DNA from: Pyrenophora tritici-repentis
Lineage: Eukaryota > Ascomycota > Dothideomycetes > Pleosporales > Pleosporaceae
Length of the DNA stretch: 64,000 bases
Direction of reading: 5' to 3'
Assembly (NCBI RefSeq): GCF_003171515.1
Contig: NC_089398.1
Span: 930,001-994,000 of the forward strand
A program made the position numbers and the translations under genes. A model generated the notes under the pieces. It saw nothing but the letters and a program-made list of their open reading frames with translations, did no database searches and was not told where the DNA came from. Shown here in pieces: positions 30,401 through 44,157 of this stretch. The first letter of the stretch is position 1, and each line of letters opens with the position of its first letter.

Positions 30401-32136
30401 AGCTACCCGCGCCAATGTCTCGTCAACTATCAATCTCCGCACTGTAACCATCCTTCCAGTGACTGCTGGAATCCCAGTGGTCGACTTCGCGAGTCGTCTA
30501 GTGAATGCACTCACGCAAATCGGTCTGCCGCAGGGCGTGGTTTCCCTAAACCAAGCCGCCATCCTCAACCATCTCGGTCGGCATGCGTTCAACCGGATGG
30601 GCAAGCTTAAACTTTCGCAATATCTTGCAGACCTGGAAGAAAGATATGGAATGGTTATCTATGTCGCTGATACACCTGTCAAGTCACCGTGGACACAGAC
30701 TTGTATCAATCAGGCAGATTGCATCCTCCTTGTAGGCCTAGCCGAGGCGTCACCGAATATCGGCGAGTACGAGCGCTTCTTACTGACGACCAAGACCACT
30801 GCACGAAAAGAACTCGTGCTTCTACATTCAGAAAGATACTGCCCTTCCGGTCTAACGCGCAAGTGGCTAAGAAACCGTCCCTGGATCAATGGCAGTCATC
30901 ACCATATTCAAATGTCGTTCCGCGCCACATCAGAACCAGTTCATCATGCTGGAAGACGTTTTGGAAACGCACTCAAGCAACGCGTGCAGGTAATTCAGGC
31001 TGAGATCCAGAAGTACACGTCGAGGAAAGTTCGGCAAACGCCACTCTACTCTGCCGATACGCCATTCAAGGGTGATTTCCATCGACTCGCAAGGCGGCTA
31101 TGTGGCAGATCAGTCGGTCTCGTGCTTGGAGGCGGTGGTGCTCGCGGTATATCGCAAATCGGCATCATCCGCGCGCTCGAAGAAGCAGGAATTCCGATTG
31201 ACATTGTTGGAGGCACATCGATTGGCAGCTTTATAGGTGCATTGTACGCTTGGGATGCAGACGTTGTGCCCATGTACGGGAGGGCAAAGAAGTTCGCAGG
31301 TCGCATGGGTAGTATGTGGAGATTTGCACTCGACCTCACGTACCCCTCGTATGTATTCCACATGTTGGCTGAGCTTGGAGGATGCTGACTGAGACTAGTG
31401 CTTCGTACACAACTGGCCACGAGTTCAACCGCGGTATCTTCAAGACTTTCGGAAATTCACAGATGGAAGATTTCTGGTTGGAGTTTTATTGCAATACCAC
31501 TAACATCAGCAAGTCGCGGTCGGAGATTCACACTTCAGGCTATGTCTGGCGCTATGTACGTGCGTCCATGTCACTAGCCGGTCTACTTCCCCCGCTATGC
31601 GACAATGGTGACATGCTTCTCGATGGAGGCTATGTTGACAACTTGACTGTTGCACACATGAAAAGTCTTGGTGCCGATGTCATCTTTGCAGTTGATGTTG
31701 GCAGTCTCGACGACAATGCGCCGCAAGCGTTTGGCGACTCGTTGAGTGGTTTCTGGGCGACGCTCAACCGGTGGAACCCTTTCTCCAGCTTTCCGAACCC
31801 GCCGACGCTATCAGAGATCCAATCTCGACTTGCGTATGTGTCCAGTATCGATGCGCTGGAGCGTGCAAAGAACACACCGGGATGCAGATACATGCGGCCG
31901 CCGATTGATCCATACGGCACGCTAGATTTTGCCAAGTTTGAAGAGATCTACGAGGTTGGCTACAAGTATGGTATGTGAACGGCCCGTCTCGCAAAAAATT
32001 TACCTGACTAACCGCTGGTACAGGCAAAGAGTACCTAGCAGAACTCCGCGAACAAGGAGTGCTCCCAGTGACCGAAGAGACGGAGAAGGAAAAGAATCTC
32101 CGACGGACAATGGCACCGCGACGGGCTAGCATTTGA
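27427..32136 (+). CDS. NTE1: Lysophospholipase NTE1 (neuropathy target esterase homologue)
   Basis: Four exons: 27427-27701, 27749-31348, 31399-31970, 32024-32136 (introns of 47, 50 and 53 bp); 1,519 aa, normal for fungal Nte1. Two N-terminal membrane segments are visible (about residues 38-85 and 93-107), then cyclic-nucleotide-binding-like domains (about 130-340, 630-800 and 800-930). The C-terminal patatin domain has the glycine-rich [13 protein letters not shown] oxyanion loop, GGTSIGS with nucleophile S1249, and DGGYVDN with D1367 of the Ser-Asp dyad. In yeast the ER enzyme deacylates phosphatidylcholine to glycerophosphocholine. The junction at 31348/31399 restores [16 protein letters not shown]. 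Long Ser/Arg-rich linkers lie between the domains. Confidence 0.96.
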
Positions 32137-32593
32137 TATCAGGTAATAGAATGCCTAAGTGGCCAGCTTAGTTTTGCCCAATGGGTGCTAAGAATGCTAT
32201 GTGGATGCAAGGACGGGCGCGTTGGGGCTTAGTGGCGCGTCCCCGCTAGCTCGGCAAGGGTACTTCGTAAGCTTATCGGGCTACCAAAGCATCTGATACG
32301 GATAATGACGGGTTTGGATTGAAAACATGTAGGTAGCAATTAACAAGACGCCGTCACCGCTTCGTAGAGTAATTTTCTTCTGACATGTTGTGAAATACTG
32401 CCTCTTTCCATTACTCTGTTCTGAGAATCAGGTGTTGAGCGCCCTGCCCCACCATCTACGTCGTCTTACTCACCGTGGCGAGTCTCCCAGACTTTGAGTC
32501 TTCACGCCAATTGTCTGCAGAAAACAATTCTTCTGGCCAACTTCTGCTTCCTGGGGAGTATCCTCATAGCACCATTACCAGAATCCAGCCAAG
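32137..32593. other. Intergenic, NTE1 3' flank and GCV2 promoter
   Basis: 457 bp between two plus-strand genes. No further gene recognised. Confidence 0.45.
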
Positions 32594-35500
32594 ATGCGCA
32601 CCGCATGTCTACGGGCTGCTAGCACTGCTAGTAGGCTCACAAGAAGCACATGTGTAGCACAGCTATCGCGTCCACAGCTCGCAGGCACCTCGTCAAGAGT
32701 TTCTTCCTATCTCACTCAGCAGGCGCTTCAGAAACGCGCCTTCCAGCAAAATTCCACAACCGCACAACAAGCAGCCGCGGCTGCTGCACCTGCCGATGAT
32801 GTATTCGACACGCCACCTCAGCAGACGAATTCGGCGAAGCCTTTCGAAGCGCTCGACACATTTCCCCGCCGTCACATTGGGCCTTCTGCAGAGTCAGCCG
32901 AAGCCATGCTCAAGGCGTTAGACCCGCCCGTCGGCAGTCTCGACCAATTTGTGAGGCAGGTGATACCCGCCGACATTCTTTCGGCGCGAGAGTTGAAGAT
33001 TGGGAGCTTGGTGGATCAGTCCCCCGAATCATGGAAATACAACGGCGTGCCCGAGTCCGTATTCTTGAACAACGCAAAGGAAATCATGAACGAGAATATG
33101 CCGGGCAACAGCCTCATCGGACAGGGATATTATGGAACAAAGGTGCCGGAGGTGATTAAGAGGAATGTGCTGGAGAACCCGGCATGGTATACAAGCTACA
33201 CGCCATACCAGCCTGAAATCAGCCAGGGACGTCTCGAGTCGCTGCTGAACTTTCAAACCATGGTGTCAGACCTGACAGGCCTGAGCATTGCGAATGCTTC
33301 GGTGCTGGACGAGCCGACTGCGGCCGCCGAGGCCATGACCATGTCTATGGGCATGATGCCACTGTCCAAGCAGAAGAGCAAGAACAAGACTTTCCTGGTG
33401 TCGGAGAAGTGCCACCCGCAGACTCTCGCCGTCTTGTATTCTCGCGCTGAAGGTTTTGGCATCAACATCGAGGTTGCAGACGTGCTCGCAAACAACAGCA
33501 AGAGGGTTGAGGAGATAGGCCAAGATTTGGTTGGAGTACTGGCTCAGTACCCGGATACAGAGGGAGGTGTGAGCGACTTCCGCGGTTTGGCTGAGAAGGT
33601 GCACAAGACCGGTGCTCTCTTCAGTGTAGCAACCGACCTGCTCGCTCTTACGCTGCTCACTCCACCAGGCGAGTTCGGTGCCGACATTGCTTTCGGAAAC
33701 GCACAGCGCTTCGGTGTACCCCTGGGTTTTGGTGGACCACATGCTGCTTTCTTCGCTTGCGACGAGCAGTATAAGCGCAAGATTCCGGGTCGTCTGATCG
33801 GTCTCTCAAAGGATAGGCTGGGAAACCCAGCGGCACGACTTGCTTTACAGACTCGCGAGCAGCACATCCGACGTGAGAAGGCAACCAGCAACATTTGCAC
33901 GGCCCAGGCTCTGTTGGCAAACATGAGCGCCATGTACGCCGTGTACCATGGTCCCAACGGCCTTACCGCCATTGCTAAGCAAGTCGTTGCAAAGGCCCGT
34001 CTAATTCAGCAAGCACTCATCAACTATGGCTTTGAGACTGGTCAGCGTGGAAAATTGGACAACTCGCCTGTCCTTTTCGATACCTTTGTCGTCAAGACAG
34101 GAGACAAGACCGATGGCATCATTGCCCACCTCGACGCGAAGCATATTCTCGTGAGAAAGGTCGATGATCAGCACATCGGTATCTCTGTTGACGAGACAAC
34201 CAGTGTGCAGACCATTTCAGGTCTACTGGCATCGTTCAGAAGATCTGGCAGCAGTGAAAATACTACTTCTTTCAACGAGGCTGTCGATATTGAGGTCCCA
34301 GCGCCGTTCAAGAGGACAAGCGAGTTCATGACCCACCCAGTTTTCAACTCGCATCACTCAGAAACTGAGCTTCTGCGATACATCAACCACCTATCATCGA
34401 AGGATTTGTCACTGGTACACTCCATGATTCCCCTGGGCTCCTGCACCATGAAGCTCAACTCGACAGCTGAGATGGCACCCGTATCATTTGAAAAGGTCTC
34501 CAATTTGCATCCCTTCCTTCCGCTGGACCGCGCCAAGGGCTACCTTACGATGATCAAGCAATTGGAAGATGATCTTGCTGATATTACTGGCTTCCACTCG
34601 GTCTCGCTGCAACCCAACTCTGGCGCCCAGGGCGAGTTCACTGGCCTCCGCGTTATCCGCAAGTACCTTGAGCAACAGCCTGGCAAGAAGCGAGACATTT
34701 GCTTGATTCCTGTATCCGCACACGGCACTAACCCTGCCAGTGCTGCCATGTGCGGCATGCGTGTTGTGCCGATCAAGTGCGATCAGGCGACTGGTAACCT
34801 TGACATGGCTGATTTAAAAGCCAAATGCGAGAAGCACAGTGAGGAGCTCGGTGCCTTCATGGTCACCTACCCCAGTACTTTCGGTGTTTTCGAGCCCAAC
34901 GTCAAGGCAGCTTGCGACCTTATCCACCAGCATGGCGGTCAAGTCTACATGGACGGCGCAAACATGAACGCACAGATTGGTCTCTGCTCGCCAGGAGAGA
35001 TTGGTGCCGACGTGTGCCATCTCAACCTCCACAAGACCTTCTGTATTCCCCACGGCGGTGGTGGACCTGGTGTAGGACCTATCGGTGTCAAGGAGCACCT
35101 TACTCCCTTCCTTCCTGGCCATCTCCGCGGCGAAACCGGTGGCGAGCAAGCTATCCATCCCGTCAGTGGTGCACCCTGGGGCAGCGCCAGCATTCTGCCC
35201 ATCAGCTGGGCGTATATCAAGATGATGGGTGCCGTCGGCCTAACCGAAGCCACCAAGATCACTCTCCTCAACGCCAACTATATTCTCTCCCGCCTCAAGC
35301 CTCACTACCCCATCCTCTACACCAACGAAAAAGGCCGCTGTGCCCACGAATTCATCCTCGACGTCCGTGGCTTCAAGGAAACCGCCGGTATTGAAGCCAT
35401 TGATATCGCCAAGCGTCTCCAAGACTACGGTTTCCATGCCCCGACTATGAGCTGGCCCGTGGCCAATACACTCATGATCGAGCCTACAGAGTCGGAGAGC

Positions 35501-35881
35501 AAGGCCGAGCTAGACCAGTTCTGTGACGCTCTCATCGCTATCAGGAAAGAGATCCAAGAAGTCGAGGATGGCAAGCAGCCCAAGGACGCGAACGTGTTGA
35601 AGATGAGCCCGCATACACAGCAAGATCTCATCACTGGCGAGTGGAACAGGAGCTATACCAGAGAGAAGGCGGCGTACCCACTTTCGTACCTCAAGGCGAA
35701 GAAGTTCTGGCCCAGCGTTGCGAGGTTGGATGATGGTGAGTCGATTTTATCCCCCGTTTTCTGTGCCCAAATAACTAACCGATCGATAGCATACGGCGAC
35801 ACAAACCTCTTCTGTACCTGCGCACCTGTCCAGGAAGAGGAGACAGATATCACCGGTGCTGCTGCGCCTAACCCGACATAA
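32594..35881 (+). CDS. GCV2: Glycine dehydrogenase (decarboxylating), P protein of the glycine cleavage system, mitochondrial
   Basis: Exons 32594-35735 and 35790-35881 (intron 54 bp, gtgagt...gatag with a CTAAC branch site); 1,077 aa. Decarboxylates glycine and transfers the aminomethyl group to the lipoyl H protein. An Arg/Ser-rich, acid-poor N-terminus (MRTACLRAASTASRLTR) is a mitochondrial presequence, followed by the family opening DTFPRRHIGPS. Both halves of the duplicated GDC-P fold are present. The PLP lysine is in HLNLHKTFCIPHGGGGPG (K814). The C-terminus after splicing is AYGDTNLFCTCAPVQE, the conserved end. If the 54-nt intron is retained, 18 residues are inserted without a stop. 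Confidence 0.96.
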   Translation: MRTACLRAASTASRLTRSTCVAQLSRPQLAGTSSRVSSYLTQQALQKRAFQQNSTTAQQAAAAAAPADDVFDTPPQQTNSAKPFEALDTFPRRHIGPSAESAEAMLKALDPPVGSLDQFVRQVIPADILSARELKIGSLVDQSPESWKYNGVPESVFLNNAKEIMNENMPGNSLIGQGYYGTKVPEVIKRNVLENPAWYTSYTPYQPEISQGRLESLLNFQTMVSDLTGLSIANASVLDEPTAAAEAMTMSMGMMPLSKQKSKNKTFLVSEKCHPQTLAVLYSRAEGFGINIEVADVLANNSKRVEEIGQDLVGVLAQYPDTEGGVSDFRGLAEKVHKTGALFSVATDLLALTLLTPPGEFGADIAFGNAQRFGVPLGFGGPHAAFFACDEQYKRKIPGRLIGLSKDRLGNPAARLALQTREQHIRREKATSNICTAQALLANMSAMYAVYHGPNGLTAIAKQVVAKARLIQQALINYGFETGQRGKLDNSPVLFDTFVVKTGDKTDGIIAHLDAKHILVRKVDDQHIGISVDETTSVQTISGLLASFRRSGSSENTTSFNEAVDIEVPAPFKRTSEFMTHPVFNSHHSETELLRYINHLSSKDLSLVHSMIPLGSCTMKLNSTAEMAPVSFEKVSNLHPFLPLDRAKGYLTMIKQLEDDLADITGFHSVSLQPNSGAQGEFTGLRVIRKYLEQQPGKKRDICLIPVSAHGTNPASAAMCGMRVVPIKCDQATGNLDMADLKAKCEKHSEELGAFMVTYPSTFGVFEPNVKAACDLIHQHGGQVYMDGANMNAQIGLCSPGEIGADVCHLNLHKTFCIPHGGGGPGVGPIGVKEHLTPFLPGHLRGETGGEQAIHPVSGAPWGSASILPISWAYIKMMGAVGLTEATKITLLNANYILSRLKPHYPILYTNEKGRCAHEFILDVRGFKETAGIEAIDIAKRLQDYGFHAPTMSWPVANTLMIEPTESESKAELDQFCDALIAIRKEIQEVEDGKQPKDANVLKMSPHTQQDLITGEWNRSYTREKAAYPLSYLKAKKFWPSVARLDDGESILSPVFCAQITNRSIAYGDTNLFCTCAPVQEEETDITGAAAPNPT

Positions 35882-39081
<3,200 letters not shown>

Positions 39082-39478
39082 GATGCCATGAGAAGACGCT
39101 TTCTTCAACACTGCAACTAATATCAAATCTATCTCTTTAACTTGGTGATTTGTGCGCTTTCTGTTGCATGCGGGATAAGTGGGGCTCGGAACCGTGCTTC
39201 CGTGGATCGAACGTTGGTGGTCATTACTAATAACAGTGCTGACTCTGCATCAAACTGCATGCCCAGACATGTAAGAAAGTACGAGAATATTGACAGGCCT
39301 CAATGGGTCGGGAAGTCGACGGGTGGGCGCGGAGAGAGAAGCCGGTCTCGTGTTGGACGATCGGCATGTGACATTGAATTTACGCCGACCGACGTCACGA
39401 TGCGGAATTGGGTAGTGTTGGATGCCCGTACATGCCTCATGGATCTCCTACGCGCTGCATTCGCCAACGTCCGGTACC
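39082..39478. other. Intergenic, monooxygenase 3' flank and CQD1-like promoter
   Basis: About 400 bp. It includes an in-frame alternative ATG at 39422 for the next gene. Nothing else recognised. Confidence 0.4.
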
Positions 39479-41691
39479 ATGAGGACTGCGCTCCTTTTTG
39501 GTCGCCAATATCTCCGCCCGGGTCTCCCTAAACTGACCGCCCGCGCATCGACGCGACCCTTGGTCAACGCCTCTCGTTTCCGCCGACAATTTGCGCCGCC
39601 GAGGTTCAAGACTGGGAAGGTACTATGGTCTGGTGCCGCCGCTGGTGGTGCCATACTCAGCCCGCTTGCATTTGTCGATGTAGCCCATAAGAAGACAGAC
39701 AATGGGGAGCAAACGCATGAAGAGGCTATGCTGGAGGCGTCGAGGAAGGAGCTTGACGAGCAGGTCCCGCATGCGCTGAGGAATTCGTCCAAATATCGAC
39801 GAGGCATATACTTCTTCATCGAAGATTACATAATCGAGCCCATAGCCACTGGATTCCGCTTTCTACATCTGGTCATCATCTTCGTGCCCGTCATCGTAAC
39901 GATACCGGTGATATGGTTTGGAGCACGGCAGCCAGATAGGGACGATGAGCGGAGCGGAACCCTATGGTGGTATGGCTTCTTAGTTACCTCTATGGAGCGC
40001 GCGGGGGCCGCATTCATCAAAGTATGTGTTTCTGTAGTATACCATCTGGCGTAGAGTAACGACTGACCCTACTACAGTTGGGCCAATGGGCCGCCTCCCG
40101 AACAGACGTTTTCCCGACCGAGATGTGCGCCATTATGTCAAACCTCCATTCCAATGCTCCAGCGCACACATTGCAGGTCACAAAGCAAACAATCGAGGCC
40201 GCATTTGATGGACGAAGCTTTGACGACATCTTTGAGGAGTTTGACGAGACGCCCTTGGGCGTGGGTGCCATTGCCCAAGTATACAAGGCCAAGTTGAAGC
40301 CTGAGCTCGCGACGTTAGAGAGCAACTCAATCGACCGGGAGCAGCCCAACCTGGCCCGTAGGATCAAGAAGAACTTTGACGTGACTCTGAAGAGTTCACC
40401 ATCAAGAGTACCCTCCAGCCATGTTGCAATCAAGGTCTTGCACCCCAAGATTGAGAAGATAGTCCGCAGAGACTTACGCATAATGGGCTTCTTTGCTGCC
40501 ATCATCAACGCCGTACCTACCATGGAGTGGCTCTCATTCCCAGATGAAGTTGAGCAGTTTGGCGAAATGATGAGACTGCAACTTGATCTGCGCATTGAGG
40601 CTGCAAATCTCACTCTTTTCCGCCAAAACTTTAAACACAGGACTACAGCCTGGTTTCCTTACCCCTACACTGAATACACTACGCGCAACGTGCTGATCGA
40701 GGAGTTCGCTCAGGGTATACCTATGGAAGACTTCCTACAAAACGGAGGCGGCGTATTCCAGAAAGATATTGCAGATGAGGGACTAGATGCTTTCCTCACC
40801 ATGGTTCTCATCGACAACTTCATTCACGCGGATCTGCACCCGGGAAATATCATGGTCCGGTTCTATAAGCCACAGCAGCTAGATGTCTCCATCTTCGCCA
40901 AGAAAGAGGAACGTACGACCGGGCCTAAGGAGTCGCCAGATGTTACCGAGGAGGTGCTGGAACGTCTACGACCGCATAGGAAAAACCCACAGCAATGGAG
41001 AACGACGCTCCAAGAGATTGATAACGAAGGCTACAGACCACAACTCATTTTTATCGATACAGGCCTTGTGACGGAGCTCAATGCGAGGAACCGCGCCAAC
41101 TTCCTAGACCTCTTCAAGGCAGTTGCGGAGTTTGATGGATACAAAGCAGGTCATTTGATGGTAGAGAGGTGCAGACAGCCAGATGCTGTGCTCGATGGTG
41201 AGGTCTTCGCTTTGCGCATGCAGCACTTGGTGTTGGGTGTCAAGAGCCGCACTTTTGCTCTCGGCAATATCAAAATCGGAGACATCCTTAATGAGGTCTT
41301 GTCTATGGTACGAACACATCATGTCCGCCTCGAAGGTGACTTTGTGAACGTCGTTTTGAGTATTCTCCTTTTGGAGGGTATCGGGCGAAGCTTGAATCCC
41401 AACTTGGATCTTTTCGCGGGGTAAGTGTTGTTGACGACGTACATGACTTATTTGCTAACCTTCATCAGTGCACTCCCAATTCTACGTCAACTCGGTGCGC
41501 AAAGTGGCTCCTCTATGATCCGTGGTGGTGACTTCTCCATGCTCAAGGTCTGGGTTGGTCTTGAAGCACGCAGCTTTTTGCAAGCCTCAATTGATACGGT
41601 ATGTGTTGCGATGGCCTATTGTAGTGCAATGCTGACCAGTGACCAGGTCGAACGATATGTCAAGTCCGACCAGCTCTCACCTAATATTTAG
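39479..41691 (+). CDS. CQD1: UbiB/ADCK-family atypical kinase, mitochondrial (CQD1/ADCK2-like)
   Basis: Four exons: 39479-40021, 40078-41420, 41469-41598 and 41647-41691 (introns 56, 48 and 48 bp), 686 aa. An in-frame ATG at 39422 would add 19 residues, but MRTALLFGRQYLRPGLPK at 39479 is a better mitochondrial presequence. A hydrophobic segment (FLHLVIIFVPVIVTIPVIWF) anchors it in the membrane. Family marks: KLGQWAASR (the KxGQ motif, split by intron 1), PLGVGAIAQVYKA (Ala/Gly-rich loop), HVAIKVLHP with the ATP-site Lys, IHADLHPGNIMV and FIDTG as the metal-binding segment. Yeast Cqd1 affects coenzyme Q distribution and mitochondrial architecture. Assignment to CQD1 rather than Coq8 rests on length and the unusual insertions. 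Confidence 0.87.
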
Positions 41692-42084
41692 ACTTCGAGG
41701 ACGGCAACCTGGTGTTGTCATTTCACTGTACCAACATAATCTCCAAATAACACCACTTCAATAGATAGATTGTGCCTTCTCCTCAGACTGTCTATTCCTG
41801 ATGACGATGATGGGCCAAGAGGACTCATCCAGATTGATGTATGCATACGTTTGACAGAGAGATGGAAGTAGCTTAGTCTCCCCCACAAGGACGTGGGACC
41901 GCGTCCTATGACGTCACGCTAGTGGGAAGCTCACGGCTGAACTGAACAAAGCCTAGAATATTGTACACCTTTATATCACACCACCTCACAATCAAACAAT
42001 TGAAAGCACCCAACTCATTTTTGGCACTCGAAACATCAACTTCAGCCTTGGTTTTTGCTATTACAACGCTTCTAATCATCAATC
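41692..42084. other. Intergenic, promoter of the kelch gene
   Basis: 393 bp between two plus-strand genes. TTTATATC at about 41969 is a weak TATA candidate. Confidence 0.4.
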
Positions 42085-43437
42085 ATGGAAGCCGGGGCAG
42101 CCGGTGTTCTCTATGCAGCCGAAAACCTGCTCGAGGGCGCTGCAGCCTTCGTGAAGGGAATCACTCACCCGACGCAGCCGATCAAAGCAAATCTGACACG
42201 CATATCGTCCGTACCGCTTCCTCGATCGCACCACACGGTCGCGGTAGTCAAAGGCCGTGCCTACATATTCGGTGGAGAGATTGAAGATGGCAAACTTGCG
42301 GACAACGATATGCATGTTGTGATCCTGCCCTCAAGTGGCGTCCTTGATGCCGACTACACAAAGTACCCTCCCCGTTCAGCAAATGGCTTGGACGACGTAC
42401 CGAGCCCGAGAAAAGGACACACGGCAACAGCGATTGATGATAGCATCTACATCTTTGGTGGTGAGGGAGAGGGCGTGACAAATGAGAATGGCAGGTTGTG
42501 GGTGTACGATACGGTATCGAATACTTGGTCATCTCTAGAGTCCGCCGACGCGGTCTTTCCTAGCCAGCGAACAGGTCATGCTTCTGCGAGCTCAGACCTA
42601 CCAGGCCCCAAAACAACAACTTATGTGGAGAAGGCACCGCAAGCTCCTGCAGACCCTGCTCAAAACGTTCCGGAACCACCAGAGTCGAATACATATGGTA
42701 CAGTTTTCGTTGTTGGTGGTCGCGACACAACTAGCCATGAACTGTTGAACGATGCATACGCTTTCGATGTCAAGACGCGAACATGGAAAATCATTCCCTC
42801 TCCACCAGGACATCCCCGTGAAGGCGCGAGTTTGGCCCTCGTCGGCAGCCGACTGTATCGGTTTGGGGGTAAAGGTGTGGAGACGTTCGCTTCGGGCGCA
42901 GCCGAATTCATTGACGCTTCACATGTCTGGACACATGCAGAGCGCGGGACTACACCAGTCAACAGCGGTTGGGGCTGGGAAGAAGTCAAGCACGTAGAAA
43001 GGCAAGGCACGGCAGACACAGCACCACAAGCGCGCTCCGGCGCAGGACTCGTGGGCGTCACAACAGGCCAAGGACGACACTACCTCTTAGCTATCGGCGG
43101 CGAAACTGAAAATGGGAGCTACCTAGACGATATCTGGGCTTTGCAGCTTGCATCTGAACGATCCTCGGCCGCTGCAACCAAGGATTCTATCCGCAATACA
43201 ATGAAAAGGGACACACACGAGTCGCAATGGGCGGAGGCAATATATCGATATGTAGACACGAAGGGGGAAGAGGAGAGCGAGATCCCCGGGAAACCTAAAA
43301 GGGGACTGGGCGCGCGAGGTCATTTCGGCATCGCGAAGGGCACAGAAGTCGATGGAGCGACATGCGTTGTATGGGGAGGTCTCGATGCAAATGGCAAGAC
43401 ACTAGGTGATGGTTGGATGGTGACTGTTGACAGGTGA
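42085..43437 (+). CDS. Kelch-repeat beta-propeller protein
   Basis: One exon, 450 aa, ATG at 42085. Kelch repeats are visible as paired hydrophobic strands ending in Gly-Gly: LPRSHHTVAVVKGRAYIFGG, PRKGHTATAIDDSIYIFGG, TYGTVFVVGGRD, REGASLALVGSRLYRFGG, HYLLAIGGE and GATCVVWGGL, with Trp at the expected positions (NTWSSL, RTWKII). A six- or seven-bladed propeller fits. No signal peptide and no catalytic module, so it is probably an intracellular protein-interaction protein. Specific partner not determinable. Confidence 0.88.
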   Translation: MEAGAAGVLYAAENLLEGAAAFVKGITHPTQPIKANLTRISSVPLPRSHHTVAVVKGRAYIFGGEIEDGKLADNDMHVVILPSSGVLDADYTKYPPRSANGLDDVPSPRKGHTATAIDDSIYIFGGEGEGVTNENGRLWVYDTVSNTWSSLESADAVFPSQRTGHASASSDLPGPKTTTYVEKAPQAPADPAQNVPEPPESNTYGTVFVVGGRDTTSHELLNDAYAFDVKTRTWKIIPSPPGHPREGASLALVGSRLYRFGGKGVETFASGAAEFIDASHVWTHAERGTTPVNSGWGWEEVKHVERQGTADTAPQARSGAGLVGVTTGQGRHYLLAIGGETENGSYLDDIWALQLASERSSAAATKDSIRNTMKRDTHESQWAEAIYRYVDTKGEEESEIPGKPKRGLGARGHFGIAKGTEVDGATCVVWGGLDANGKTLGDGWMVTVDR

Positions 43438-44157
43438 GCTGTCACGCGGCACGCGAATGTGGGTGGGAAGAAGATGGAGCATGGCAATGCGACAAATGAA
43501 ATTTGGCTAACTGTCATACGCCTGACATTATGCTCGTCCATGACCTGGAGTAGTTTAGTTTCTAGCGTGGTATCGTTGTGACTAAACATGTTCATCCCAT
43601 GTGGTCATCTGCCCTGTCTATGCATTATAATGTGCAACACGCCTATAAGTAATGTCTCGTACCCTAGCGCCTTGATAACGTCGTGAAACAACCTCGTATG
43701 GGAACTTTGGCACTTTAATCTCGCGTCCTGCAACGGCGACATTTGCACATAAACTCACAGCCACAAAACGCCCTGGACCCATGAACCGCGCCGCATTGCG
43801 CCACAATCCTTATCGCCCTTTGCGCCAACATCCAACCCTCATGTCTTGGTGCTTTCTTCGCAGCCGTACCTGACCTCTGAATTGGCTGGTGGGATGTGCG
43901 CCTGAAACAGACAAGGTCGCCCAGATAGGAAAGTGGCAGCGGGAACACCGCCAATCCTTGGCTCTTGCTTTGCTGTTGACTTGGGGAATGGAGTAAATCA
44001 TCAACCGGCAGCAGCAAAGTCAGACAGCCTCGTGCGGAACTAAAACCCTGTCGTACGATATACGAGCTTGCGATCGAGTGGCTGACAGCGGCGCGAGGAC
44101 GGGAATGACGGGGAGGGCCGACCCAGTAGAATACAGTCAGAGCAAGGTACGGGCATC
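43438..44157. other. Intergenic, no supported gene
   Basis: 720 bp; short ORFs only. The right part should contain the promoter of the phosphodiesterase gene. Confidence 0.45.
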
